Below, piece after piece: positions 1-7,237 of a DNA stretch of 64,000 nt. The stretch comes from Methylobacillus rhizosphaerae (GTDB taxonomy: Bacteria; Pseudomonadota; Gammaproteobacteria; Burkholderiales; Methylophilaceae), in contig NZ_FZOA01000006.1 in the NCBI RefSeq assembly GCF_900187985.1, positions 124,001 to 188,000 on the forward strand, given 5' to 3'. How positions within the stretch are numbered: the first letter of the stretch is position 1; each line of letters begins with the position of its first letter. Under the pieces are notes generated by a model. It ran no database searches, was not told where the DNA came from, and was given only the letters and a program-made list of their open reading frames with translations. The translations under genes and the position numbers were made by a program.

Positions 1-605
1 AGTGCAGCCTGGTAACGGCGCGCAACTTCGTTCCAATCCACGACATTGAAGAATGCACCAATGTATTCAGGGCGACGATTCTGGTAACGCAGATAGTAAG
101 CGTGTTCCCATACATCCAGGCCAAGAATAGGAGTATTGCCATGAGAAAGTGGGTTATCCTGATTTGCACTGCTCTCCACTACCAATTTCTTCTCAGGTGT
201 CACGGACAACCATGCCCAGCCACTGCCGAAGCGTGTCAACGCAGCCTTGGTAAAAGCATCCTTGAATTCTTCAAAACTGCCGATATCAGCCTTGATTGCA
301 TCAGCCAGGGCACCAGTCGGCTCGCCACCACCATTCGGGGACATGACCTTCCAGAACAGGCTGTGGTTAGCATGGCCGCCACCATTATTGCGTACAGGAC
401 CGCGCAGATTTTCCGGCAGGCTATCAAGTTTAGCCACCAATGCCTCTACCGGCTCGTCCGCAAATGATGTGCCTTCCAGCGCTGCATTGACGTTATTGAT
501 ATAAGTCTGGTGGTGCTTGGTGTAATGGATTTCCATGGTCTGGGCATCAATATGAGGCTCAAGCGCTGTATATGCATAATCGAGTGGGGGTAATGTATAT
601 GCCAT
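1..605 (-). CDS. sodA: superoxide dismutase, Mn-type (3' end beyond the window)
   Basis: Dismutates superoxide to oxygen and hydrogen peroxide in the cytoplasm. About 201 codons are visible from the ATG at 605; the stop lies left of position 1, so only the last few residues are missing. The start has a clear AAGGAG ribosome site. Metal ligands are recognisable: the first His in the HYTKHHQTY stretch, the second in [11 protein letters not shown], and Asp/His in [10 protein letters not shown]. The [13 protein letters not shown] wording and the N-terminus [12 protein letters not shown] resemble Mn-type enzymes (E. coli SodA) rather than Fe-type SodB. It lies 102 bases downstream of an orfX-like gene on the same strand, the order seen in the Fur-regulated fumC-orfX-sodA operon of Pseudomonas. 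A Fur-box-like site precedes orfX. The Mn preference is inferred from similarity. Confidence 0.93.
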   Translation of the reverse strand, partial: MAYTLPPLDYAYTALEPHIDAQTMEIHYTKHHQTYINNVNAALEGTSFADEPVEALVAKLDSLPENLRGPVRNNGGGHANHSLFWKVMSPNGGGEPTGALADAIKADIGSFEEFKDAFTKAALTRFGSGWAWLSVTPEKKLVVESSANQDNPLSHGNTPILGLDVWEHAYYLRYQNRRPEYIGAFFNVVDWNEVARRYQAA

Positions 606-707
606 TATTTACTCCTTAGGGTTTTTTAAAGATGAGAATTGAAAACCTGAATACCACAGACTTATCTTAAGCTTTTTCAAGCAGAAAATCTCGCCCGGGA
701 ATAAGGT

Positions 708-1226
708 TCAATGCAGAGATGGTGTTTGCAGTGTACAGAACTGTCCGCAGATACGTAAGGTTCTTTCCACCAGGGAAGAGCTATCTTGATATAGGCAATG
801 AAAGTGAAGCAATGCCTTGTATGTACGGCGCCCATGACGCTGAGCAGCTTCACGCAACTCACTGCGCACCTCCATATCCGCACACATGCATGCAAGGCAT
901 TGATGCGCCTCGCATAAGCGACAGGCTGCCGCACATAAATCTCCTTGCCGGAGATGAAGGTCGGAAAGATTATGATGAGAAACAACATAGGCCGCTAGAA
1001 TCTTGTCAATACAGGGTTCAGCCTGAATATCCGCCTGTACAAAGGCCTGGAGCATCAATTTTGCCTGTTTCAATGCAAGTTGATACTGCTGCAATGCCAG
1101 CTGATCCTGATTCCCGCTATACGCCTGATTGCCATTGCGAATAGCCTGCTCCCAACCCGACAACAGCCTTTCGAACCTGTCATCAGGGCCGCTACGCCTA
1201 GGGTGTAAGCACTTGACTGCACTCAT
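708..1226 (-). CDS. OrfX-like conserved protein upstream of sodA
   Basis: A 172-residue, mostly helical protein with TPR-like spacing (WEQAIRNGNQAYSGNQ, then YQLALKQAKLML, then VVSHHNLSDLHLRQGDL). I recognise the pattern from the protein encoded between fumC and sodA in Pseudomonas (orfX, PA4469 type). Its function is unknown. It is cysteine- and histidine-rich in the second half (LCEAHQCLACMC), which may be incidental. The start is uncertain: the ATG at 1226 has no good ribosome site, and a TTG inside LLSGW near residue 22 has a GAAAGG before it. It probably forms a transcription unit with sodA. A Fur-box-like sequence lies just upstream. Confidence 0.75.
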   Translation of the reverse strand: MSAVKCLHPRRSGPDDRFERLLSGWEQAIRNGNQAYSGNQDQLALQQYQLALKQAKLMLQAFVQADIQAEPCIDKILAAYVVSHHNLSDLHLRQGDLCAAACRLCEAHQCLACMCADMEVRSELREAAQRHGRRTYKALLHFHCLYQDSSSLVERTLRICGQFCTLQTPSLH

Positions 1227-1246
1227 GATTCAAATCATAAAACATT

Positions 1247-1275
1247 AAAATAATAATGATAACAATTATTATTTA
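1247..1275 (-). promoter_or_regulatory. candidate Fur box for orfX-sodA
   Basis: An AT-rich dyad whose core, AATAATGATAACAATTATT at 1252-1270, matches 15 of 19 positions of the classical Fur consensus GATAATGATAATCATTATC. It sits about 25 bases upstream of the orfX start, within the likely promoter. Iron repression of a manganese SOD is a known strategy, because the Mn enzyme is needed when iron is scarce. Binding is inferred, not shown. Confidence 0.65.
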
Positions 1276-1327
1276 TTTGCAAAAACAATACAACTATCTT
1301 ATGCACCTTCCCCCAGACATTGCAGAT

Positions 1328-2110
1328 TCAACTTACCTGCAAATTCTGCCTGGCAAATAATGGCCCCTGCACGCAATCCACTCCCATCTTGCGCGCCCAA
1401 TCCAGGGTTGCACATGTCTCCACATCTGTCATGACTGTCTGCACGCCCAGCTTGCGGGCTGCCCCGACCAACCAATCCACCATGGCCTGCGCTGTTTTTT
1501 CATCAAGCTCATGCAGAACCCGGCTACTGACCTTCACCATGGCGGCATCCAGAAACGCACTGAGAGAAAACATGCCCCAATATACGCCGGGATCTTCCAG
1601 TGCAACCGTCACGCCTGACTGCTGCAGCAAATCCATGGCATGTTGCGCACGCCATGGATCCTGTTTATCGCCATGCGAAACCAGATTGATCACAATCTCG
1701 CGATCCGACCATGCATACTCCTTGAACATGGCAATAAAAGGATTGTCCTCTCCCTCGCCTCCAGCAAAAAAACTGTCTACATTCATGTCCAGCATCAGCC
1801 ATCCCTCACCGGGGAACGCAGAAATTTGTAGTTTCTTCAGCCCCAGTTCCAGATGTAATAGCAGCAATGGATTGTGGCGTAGACTCCAATGCATGCTTTG
1901 CATATTCAGCGCATCACCACTCTGCGACCAATATCTCGTGTGAGCTTCATATCCCAGCATTTCTGTTGACTGCACATCCACTATAGGTTGATAGCAGGTG
2001 CTAAACTGACGCGCCATCATGGCACCAAGCAACTCACTGGATACCATCTTGCGCGGGCCGCCATGGTTAAGTCGTAATGCGTGCATCTCCGAGTGATTGA
2101 ATGCATTCAT
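1328..2110 (-). CDS. EAL-domain protein with degenerate catalytic motifs
   Basis: A 260-residue protein that is essentially a single EAL (cyclic-di-GMP phosphodiesterase) domain. Landmarks are in order: CYQPIVDVQSTEMLGYEAHTRYW (motif EAHTR instead of EALLR), WLMLDMNVDSF with the conserved Asn, EIVINLVSHG, VALEDPGVYWG where active enzymes have DDFG, VKVSSRVLH with the Lys, VMTDVET in place of AEGVE, and QGPLFARQ at the end. Several metal and catalytic acids are altered (the DDFG pair reads EDPG, and the Glu of AEGVE is replaced in TDVET). It is therefore probably not an active phosphodiesterase but a ligand-binding or protein-interaction module. No GGDEF, membrane or receiver domain is fused to it. 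The ATG at 2110 has an AAAGG site 9 bases upstream. Confidence 0.8.
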   Translation of the reverse strand: MNAFNHSEMHALRLNHGGPRKMVSSELLGAMMARQFSTCYQPIVDVQSTEMLGYEAHTRYWSQSGDALNMQSMHWSLRHNPLLLLHLELGLKKLQISAFPGEGWLMLDMNVDSFFAGGEGEDNPFIAMFKEYAWSDREIVINLVSHGDKQDPWRAQHAMDLLQQSGVTVALEDPGVYWGMFSLSAFLDAAMVKVSSRVLHELDEKTAQAMVDWLVGAARKLGVQTVMTDVETCATLDWARKMGVDCVQGPLFARQNLQVS

Positions 2111-2251
2111 CTTGATGTGCCTTTCACTGAACTTCCCTAATTAGCAACCATCATAAATGAGAACAATTTACATTTAAAGAGTTATTTCCAACTATTTTAG
2201 TCGGATATTATTCCATCGCAATCAAACACCCCTACAGCATGCATAAAATGG

Positions 2252-2539
2252 CTATTTCCTGTCGCTGTGCCCCAAATCACGCCCAGGATCGATTCGGTCT
2301 CGCACTAGCTGCTTCAGCTCTTTGGATTCAGGAAATCTTCCATGCTCCTTGCGTGAAAACAATAACTCACCATTCAACCTGACTTCAAAAATACCGCCCG
2401 TACCCGGAACCAGACCAACTTTCCCTATGTCTGACTCAAAAGTCGTGAGCAGCTCCTGTGCCATCCATGCAGCACGGAGCAACCAACGGCACTGTGTACA
2501 GTATTCAATTTCCAGTTCCGGCAACTTGGCTAGATTCAT
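2252..2539 (-). CDS. SelT/SelW/SelH (Rdx) family protein
   Basis: A 95-residue thioredoxin-like protein of the Rdx family. The redox motif CTQCRW (CxxC) near residue 14 occupies the position of the Cys-x-x-Sec motif of selenoprotein W, here with two cysteines. The central VGLVPGTGGIFEVRLNGELLFSRKEHGRFPESKELKQLVRD stretch is the family's typical C-terminal half. The family is thought to act in thiol redox reactions, but no specific substrate is known. It stands alone between the EAL gene and divergent ctpA. Confidence 0.88.
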   Translation of the reverse strand: MNLAKLPELEIEYCTQCRWLLRAAWMAQELLTTFESDIGKVGLVPGTGGIFEVRLNGELLFSRKEHGRFPESKELKQLVRDRIDPGRDLGHSDRK

Positions 2540-2742
2540 GCTTGTTGTACCCCTTGCAATAAAATATTAAGAAATTTAATGCTCAACACATTGAAAAGCA
2601 AAAAATGACTGTGCGATACTGTCCAGCGTTTTGCAATCAAAAGATAAATAGCGGAAAATGAACAGGTTGCACTCTATTTTCATTCACACTGCAATTTTAT
2701 TTGTTTGACCATTCTGTTTTTTCCATTGAGGAATTGTTTTAC

Positions 2743-4185
2743 ATGCGCAAACTTAAAAAGATCGGCTTGATTGCTGCTGGCCCATTGTTAGGGGTGATGC
2801 TGAGCCTGAGCTATTCCGCAATTGCCGAGAAAGAAAGCAAGCCGCAATTGCCGCTTGATGACTTACGCACTTTTGCCGAGGTATTCGGCAAAATCAAGAG
2901 CGACTATGTAGAACCTGTTGAAGATAAAAAGCTGCTGACTGAAGCCATCAATGGCATGCTCTCCGGTCTTGACCCACATTCTGCCTATCTTGATCCCGAT
3001 GCCTTCAAGGACCTGCAGGCAGGAACACAGGGAGAATTTGGCGGATTGGGTATTGAAGTCGGCATGGAAGATGGTTTTGTCAAAGTTGTCGCCCCGATTG
3101 AAGATACACCTGCCTACAAAGCGGGCCTCAAAAGCGGCGACCTGATTATGAAGCTGGATGACACACCGGTAAAAGGCATGTCCCTCACAGATGCTGTCAA
3201 GCACATGCGTGGCAAACCTGAGACCAAGATCACCCTGACCGTCCTGCGTAAGGGAGAGCCCAAGCCCCTCACCTTTACATTGACACGCGCCATCATCAAA
3301 ACCCAGAGCGTCAAATACAAACTATCAGAACCCGGATATCCCTATATCCGGATCACGCAGTTCCAGGAACATACTGGTGAAGATCTCGCCAAGGCCTTGA
3401 AAGCCATGCGTGAACAAAACAAGGAAGCCTTCAAGGGCATTATCCTTGACCTGCGCAACAACCCTGGCGGCTTGCTCAATGCTGGCGTCGGTGTATCCTC
3501 GGCCTTCCTGCCCAAGGGAGAGCTGGTGGTATATACCGAAGGCCGTGGTGAGGAAGCCAAGATGCGCCTGACTGCCAACGCGGAAAATTATGTCCGAGGT
3601 GGCACACGTGCCGATTACCTGCGTGATTTGCCATCCGACCTCAAGACACTGCCAATGGTTGTCCTGGTCAATGGTGGCTCCGCTTCAGCTTCGGAAATCG
3701 TGGCCGGCGCACTGCAGGATCATAAGCGTGCCGTGATCATGGGTACCCAGACCTTTGGCAAAGGTTCCGTGCAGACCATCCTGCCCATGAACAATGGTGC
3801 CGCGATCAAACTAACGACTGCACGCTACTTCACGCCTAAGGGTCGTTCCATCCAGGCTAAGGGTATTGTGCCCGACATCACAGTGGAAGAGGCCACCGTC
3901 AACTCGCAGGAGCATGCTGCCATGCTGCGTGAAGCTGACTTGACTCGCCACCTGAGCAATCCAAAAGATGCAGAAGAAGCCCCTGCAGCACCGGTAACCA
4001 CTCCTGCTGAAGAAACAGACACCAAGCAGGAAACACCGGCACCAGCTCCTGAAACACCAAATGACAAGGAGAAGGAACAAAAGGACAAGCCAAGCGGCCC
4101 GATTGAACCAGGCTCCAAAGCCGACTATCAGTTCAACCAGGCCCTCAACCTGCTTAAAGGCCTTCAGATACTGCAACGCAAATAG
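2743..4185 (+). CDS. ctpA: carboxyl-terminal processing protease, S41 family
   Basis: A periplasmic serine protease that trims C-termini of exported proteins and often controls murein hydrolases. At 480 residues it has an N-terminal hydrophobic signal or anchor (residues 5-28), a PDZ domain with GLGIEV at about 101-106, then the S41 catalytic domain. The catalytic pair is Ser315 (in GGSASASE) and Lys340 (in TFGKGSVQ), spaced like E. coli Tsp S430/K455. Residues 405-460 form a low-complexity Pro/Glu/Lys linker before a short C-terminal helix. I chose the ATG at 2743, not an upstream in-frame TTG at 2701, because GAGGAA lies 9 bases before it and the signal sequence starts there. A strong hairpin follows the stop. 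Confidence 0.95.
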   Translation: MRKLKKIGLIAAGPLLGVMLSLSYSAIAEKESKPQLPLDDLRTFAEVFGKIKSDYVEPVEDKKLLTEAINGMLSGLDPHSAYLDPDAFKDLQAGTQGEFGGLGIEVGMEDGFVKVVAPIEDTPAYKAGLKSGDLIMKLDDTPVKGMSLTDAVKHMRGKPETKITLTVLRKGEPKPLTFTLTRAIIKTQSVKYKLSEPGYPYIRITQFQEHTGEDLAKALKAMREQNKEAFKGIILDLRNNPGGLLNAGVGVSSAFLPKGELVVYTEGRGEEAKMRLTANAENYVRGGTRADYLRDLPSDLKTLPMVVLVNGGSASASEIVAGALQDHKRAVIMGTQTFGKGSVQTILPMNNGAAIKLTTARYFTPKGRSIQAKGIVPDITVEEATVNSQEHAAMLREADLTRHLSNPKDAEEAPAAPVTTPAEETDTKQETPAPAPETPNDKEKEQKDKPSGPIEPGSKADYQFNQALNLLKGLQILQRK

Positions 4186-4193
4186 TTCCACCA

Positions 4194-4223
4194 GCAGGCC
4201 TCCATATGGAGGCCTGCGCTTTT
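4194..4223 (+). terminator. terminator after ctpA
   Basis: A perfect 24-base palindrome (4194-4217, arms GCAGGCCTCCAT and its complement) is followed by GCTTTT. It can fold as a 10 to 12 bp stem and lies 9 bases after the ctpA stop, so it is probably a Rho-independent terminator. The T run is short, and coq7 begins only 18 bases later. Confidence 0.65.
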
Positions 4224-4240
4224 CAGTTGATTATTGCCTC

Positions 4241-4861
4241 ATGCTAGACCGCATCCTCATCGAGTTTGACAAGACCTTGCGCACCTTGCTGGCGACTCCT
4301 GCCAGCCAGCGCCCACAGCCGGGAAAATCCCTGCCAGAAACCCTGACTGAAAAACAGGACAAACAGCGCGCCGCTGCACTTATGCGCATCAACCATACAG
4401 GGGAAGTCTGTGCTCAGGCACTTTACAATGGCCAGGCAATCACTGCGCGCAGCCCTGATACAGCCGCAACCTTGCGCCGTTCTGCGCACGAGGAAACCGA
4501 GCATCTAGCATGGTGTGAAACCCGCATCAAAGAGTTGGGAGGACGTACCAGCCTGCTGACTCCCCTGTTCTACGGCGGCTCCTTCGGCCTAGGGTTATTG
4601 GCAGGCTCGCTGGGAGACCGCTGGAGTCTGGGCTTTGTCGCCGAGACAGAGCACCAAGTTGGCAAACATCTGGCCCATCACCTGAAAATCCTGCCTGCGC
4701 AAGACCAGAAAAGCCGTGCCATCATCAGCCAGATGCAGAAGGACGAGGCCAGCCACGCACAACAGGCCATCACACACGGCGCCATCCCGCTTCCATTTCC
4801 GGTCAAAGCGGGCATGCGCATACTTTCAACCATCATGACAACCACTACTTATCATCTATGA
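4241..4861 (+). CDS. coq7: Coq7-type demethoxyubiquinone hydroxylase
   Basis: A di-iron monooxygenase that adds the last ring hydroxyl in ubiquinone synthesis (2-polyprenyl-3-methyl-6-methoxy-1,4-benzoquinone hydroxylase). It is 206 residues long. The carboxylate/histidine iron ligands are visible as RINHTGEVCAQALYNGQ, HEETEHLAWCETRI, ETEHQVGKHL and KDEASHAQQA. A long in-frame upstream extension exists, but the ATG at 4241 gives the family's normal length and N-terminus (MLDRILIEFDKTLR). Its stop overlaps the start of the DUF2322 gene (ATGA), so the two are probably translationally coupled. Confidence 0.94.
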   Translation: MLDRILIEFDKTLRTLLATPASQRPQPGKSLPETLTEKQDKQRAAALMRINHTGEVCAQALYNGQAITARSPDTAATLRRSAHEETEHLAWCETRIKELGGRTSLLTPLFYGGSFGLGLLAGSLGDRWSLGFVAETEHQVGKHLAHHLKILPAQDQKSRAIISQMQKDEASHAQQAITHGAIPLPFPVKAGMRILSTIMTTTTYHL

Positions 4862-5169
4862 AAACATTCAGCGAAATTCTGGCTGGGCTGGAACCCAGCG
4901 ACCACCTGAAAAAAATCGAACTCATCGATCAGGACGGCCATGTCGCCGGACTTATTGAAAATAGACCCGGCAGCCAGGGTTCGGTCAAGGTCTACCATCA
5001 CCTGCATACCAAATATGGCAGCCTGGGAACTGAAGCTGCCAAAGACGGGCTGGCTCTCTATGCGGAACACACCGCAGATGCACAAGCCCACCCCGGTAAA
5101 CATCCTAATATTGACCGCCTATTTGAAGTCATTAACAACAACCTCACCTTTCAGATCCAGATCAGCTGA
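4858..5169 (+). CDS. DUF2322 family protein
   Basis: A 103-residue soluble protein of the DUF2322 family, recognised from its layout: a DHLKKIELID start, IENRPGSQGSVKVYHHL, then LALYAEHTADAQAHPGKHPNIDRLF. The function is unknown. The conserved His-rich AEHT...HPNID part is the most distinctive segment. It overlaps the end of coq7 by 4 bases and is followed at once by a strong terminator, so it is the last gene of a two-gene unit with coq7. That coupling hints at a role near ubiquinone synthesis or respiration, but this is only inference. Confidence 0.85.
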   Translation: MKTFSEILAGLEPSDHLKKIELIDQDGHVAGLIENRPGSQGSVKVYHHLHTKYGSLGTEAAKDGLALYAEHTADAQAHPGKHPNIDRLFEVINNNLTFQIQIS

Positions 5170-5174
5170 CCGCC

Positions 5175-5198
5175 AGGCCCCGAATGGGGCCTTTTTTT
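5175..5198 (+). terminator. Rho-independent terminator after DUF2322 gene
   Basis: The stem AGGCCCC/GGGGCCT (5175-5181 with 5186-5192), loop GAAT, runs directly into seven T residues. It is a textbook intrinsic terminator ending the coq7 unit. Confidence 0.9.
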
Positions 5199-5243
5199 CT
5201 ATTCCTTCAATTCGTCAGGGATATGAAATCATGAGTACACCCA

Positions 5244-5706
5244 TTGAGTGTCGTACCGACATCTCACCCCCCTCTGCCATTCCAAGAGCCATACGGTACT
5301 TGTCGAAGGCACTCAATCGGCAACCAGGTCAAAACCAGCAGCGAACAACAAGCAAATGAATCAACAGAGTCCTACCCAGTAAAATCTGCGGCAACAGCCA
5401 CGCGGCTCAACACCTCCAGCAAGGAGATGCCGCAGTTCACTTCTGTGCTCACCCGAGAGTTGATAGTCAATTTCAGACTGACATCCGTCAATGATGTGCT
5501 GGACATCGCTACTGGCAGAATGGACCGAGCCGAGATGGATGCTCCTATTACGCTGTGGCAATCTTATGGCGAATGACGAGCTGGACCAACACTGGAGTGC
5601 AGCATTGAATGTCTACAATCTAACCAACGAGAAATATTTCAATAGTCCCATGTGGGGACAACGTTACTACTCAGCCCCTATGAATGCCAGTGCCACCCTG
5701 CCCTGA
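5244..5706 (+). pseudogene. remnant of a TonB-dependent siderophore receptor
   Basis: Two receptor pieces survive in different frames. About 5390-5515 encodes plug-domain text, ATRLNTSSKEMPQFTSVLTREL followed by LTSVNDVLDIATG, typical of FecA/FpvA-type receptors. About 5575-5703 (another frame) encodes the last beta-barrel strands, DQHWSAALNVYNLTNEKYFN then QRYYSAPMNASATLP. A functional receptor has some 500 or more residues between them, so a large internal deletion plus a frameshift has occurred, and the reading ends in a premature stop instead of the usual aromatic C-terminus. Upstream, 5232-5360 may hold more eroded N-terminal sequence, but I could not assign it. The product cannot function. 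Confidence 0.8.
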
Positions 5707-5733
5707 CAGTATTAACCGAAAAGCTAACCCTAT

Positions 5734-5764
5734 AAGAAAGCCCCGCTAATTGCGGGGCTTTCTT
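5734..5764. terminator. bidirectional terminator
   Basis: A perfect 13-bp stem (arms AAGAAAGCCCCGC at 5734-5746 and its complement at 5752-5764) with a TAATT loop, with A/T runs on both sides. It lies between the dead receptor gene (+) and the end of the glyoxalase-fold gene (-) and can stop transcription both ways. Confidence 0.85.
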
Positions 5765-5770
5765 ATGTTC

Positions 5771-6166
5771 TCAGAATTTATCCGATATAGGCGGATGGTA
5801 AATGATCTGCACATGTGTTCCAGCAGGATCAGCGCAGTAGAAACTGCGCGCACCGTCCCGGTGGGTTTTGGGGGGCATGAGAATCTTGACGCCGTTGGCA
5901 ACAAAATGTGCGTGCCATTCATCCACTAGTTCCAGTTGACTGATAATAAAGCCGATATGGTCAAGACGCTGCTTGCCAGCAAGCGCTTCCTGACTGCGGT
6001 GCAATGCCAGGTTGTCAGTCCCCGAACTCAAGTAATAATTATCGGCATCAGGCTGCCACTCAACCTGCATGCCAACAATATCGACATAAAAGTGCAGGCA
6101 TGCCTCAATATCCTGCACAAACAGGGCCACATGCCGCAGCCCTTGCATGCCTGATGGACGACTCAA
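5771..6166 (-). CDS. VOC (glyoxalase/bleomycin resistance) family protein
   Basis: A single-chain vicinal-oxygen-chelate fold protein of 131 residues made of two beta-alpha-beta-beta-beta modules: LRHVALFVQDIEACLHFYVDIVGM and LDHIGFIISQLELVDEWHAHF. Metal-ligand candidates are His in RHVALF, His in DHIGF and the late acidic/aromatic strand FYCADPAGTHVQIIYH. The substrate is unknown. The reading starts with TTG at 6166, which overlaps the stop of the upstream osmC-like gene (TTGA) and has GAGG about 7 bases before it. An ATG at 6148 would give the more usual N-terminus MQGLRHVALF and cannot be excluded. Co-transcribed with the OsmC-family gene. Confidence 0.85.
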   Translation of the reverse strand: MSRPSGMQGLRHVALFVQDIEACLHFYVDIVGMQVEWQPDADNYYLSSGTDNLALHRSQEALAGKQRLDHIGFIISQLELVDEWHAHFVANGVKILMPPKTHRDGARSFYCADPAGTHVQIIYHPPISDKF

Positions 6167-6585
6167 AGTTCTGCCTCGCGAATTTCAAACCCGTGCGTAA
6201 TTTCTGCTGCCTTGCCCAGCATGATGGAGGCCGAGCAATATTTCTCGGCTGACAGTTTCACTGCACGCTCGACCTGGGCTGGATTCAGGCCTTTGCCAGT
6301 CACGACAAAGTGCACATGAATTTTGGTGAATACCTTGGGAACCTCGTCTGCACGCTCTGCCGTAATATCTGCCACACAATCCGTGACAGGTTGGCGCGAC
6401 TTTTTGAGGATAGTGACGACATCGAACGAGGTACACGCCCCCATGCCGATCAGCAGCATTTCCATCGGGCGCATACCGAGATTGCGGCCACCTGCGTCCG
6501 GCGCACCGTCCAGCACGACTGCATGACCTGTTTCCGACTCACCCATGAAACAGACATTCTCAATCCATTTAACACGTGCTTTCAT
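6163..6585 (-). CDS. OsmC family protein, YhfA type
   Basis: A 140-residue OsmC-fold protein, close in wording to E. coli YhfA. The two conserved cysteines of the peroxidase-type active site are present: GACTSFDVVTIL and SAEKYCSASIML. The opening MKARVKWIENVCFMGESETGH also matches the YhfA type. OsmC relatives reduce organic hydroperoxides, but the YhfA substrate is not established. The stop overlaps the start of the glyoxalase-fold gene, so the two are translationally linked and may both serve detoxification. Confidence 0.9.
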   Translation of the reverse strand: MKARVKWIENVCFMGESETGHAVVLDGAPDAGGRNLGMRPMEMLLIGMGACTSFDVVTILKKSRQPVTDCVADITAERADEVPKVFTKIHVHFVVTGKGLNPAQVERAVKLSAEKYCSASIMLGKAAEITHGFEIREAEL

Positions 6586-6666
6586 CTTGCCTCTTTGATT
6601 CCATTGACTACAAATAGAAAATGCCTGGTGTCACGCATGGCACCAGGCACTAAACCATATACTGAC

Positions 6667-7125
6667 TTATTTGATGCCCAGCAGTTCCACATCAAATACC
6701 AGTGTGGCATTTGGTGGAATCACGCCACCAGCACCGCGCGCGCCATAGCCATATTCCGGCGGAATAATCAGGGTGCGTTTGCCACCGACTTTCATGCCGG
6801 CAAAACCTTCATCCCAACCGCGAATCACCTGGCCGCCGCCAAGATAGAACACAAACGGTTCACGACGATCGAGTGAACTATCAAACTTCTCACCTTTGCC
6901 ATCCGGTTTGCTGGGGTCATACAACCAGCCTGTATAGTGAACAGTGACGTTCAAGCCAGCTTCTGCTTCACGACCTTCCCCAACCTGGGTATCGATTTTC
7001 TGCAATTCAGTTACGGTATTACTCATTACATTTTTTTCCTTGTCACTATTGGTATCGGCTGAACAGCCGCTCACAGCTAGCATGGCCAGCATAATAGCGC
7101 TCGCCAGCATGGCAATTGGTCTCAT
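6667..7125 (-). CDS. FKBP-type peptidyl-prolyl isomerase, lipoprotein
   Basis: Catalyses cis-trans isomerisation of proline bonds, acting as a folding helper outside the cytoplasm. The 152-residue protein starts with a lipoprotein signal (hydrophobic MLASAIMLAMLAVSGC; lipobox VSGC with Cys at about residue 21). One complete FKBP domain follows: VTVHYTGWLYD, FDSSLDRREPFVFYLGGGQVIRGWDEGF, GMKVGGKRTLIIPPEYGYGARGAGGVIPPNATLVFDVELL. The active-site aromatic and Asp residues are intact. A second in-frame Met (MSNTVTELQ) would give a cytoplasmic form, but the signal argues for the long start. Confidence 0.93.
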   Translation of the reverse strand: MRPIAMLASAIMLAMLAVSGCSADTNSDKEKNVMSNTVTELQKIDTQVGEGREAEAGLNVTVHYTGWLYDPSKPDGKGEKFDSSLDRREPFVFYLGGGQVIRGWDEGFAGMKVGGKRTLIIPPEYGYGARGAGGVIPPNATLVFDVELLGIK

Positions 7126-7237
7126 TGATTATTCCCCCGATAGCAGTTTATAACAGCAACGCCACCTGAGGTAAAACAGGCACTTCCTGCGCTGCGCGAA
7201 TTTATTATGATACATAGATTATGCCGAACTGTGCGGA

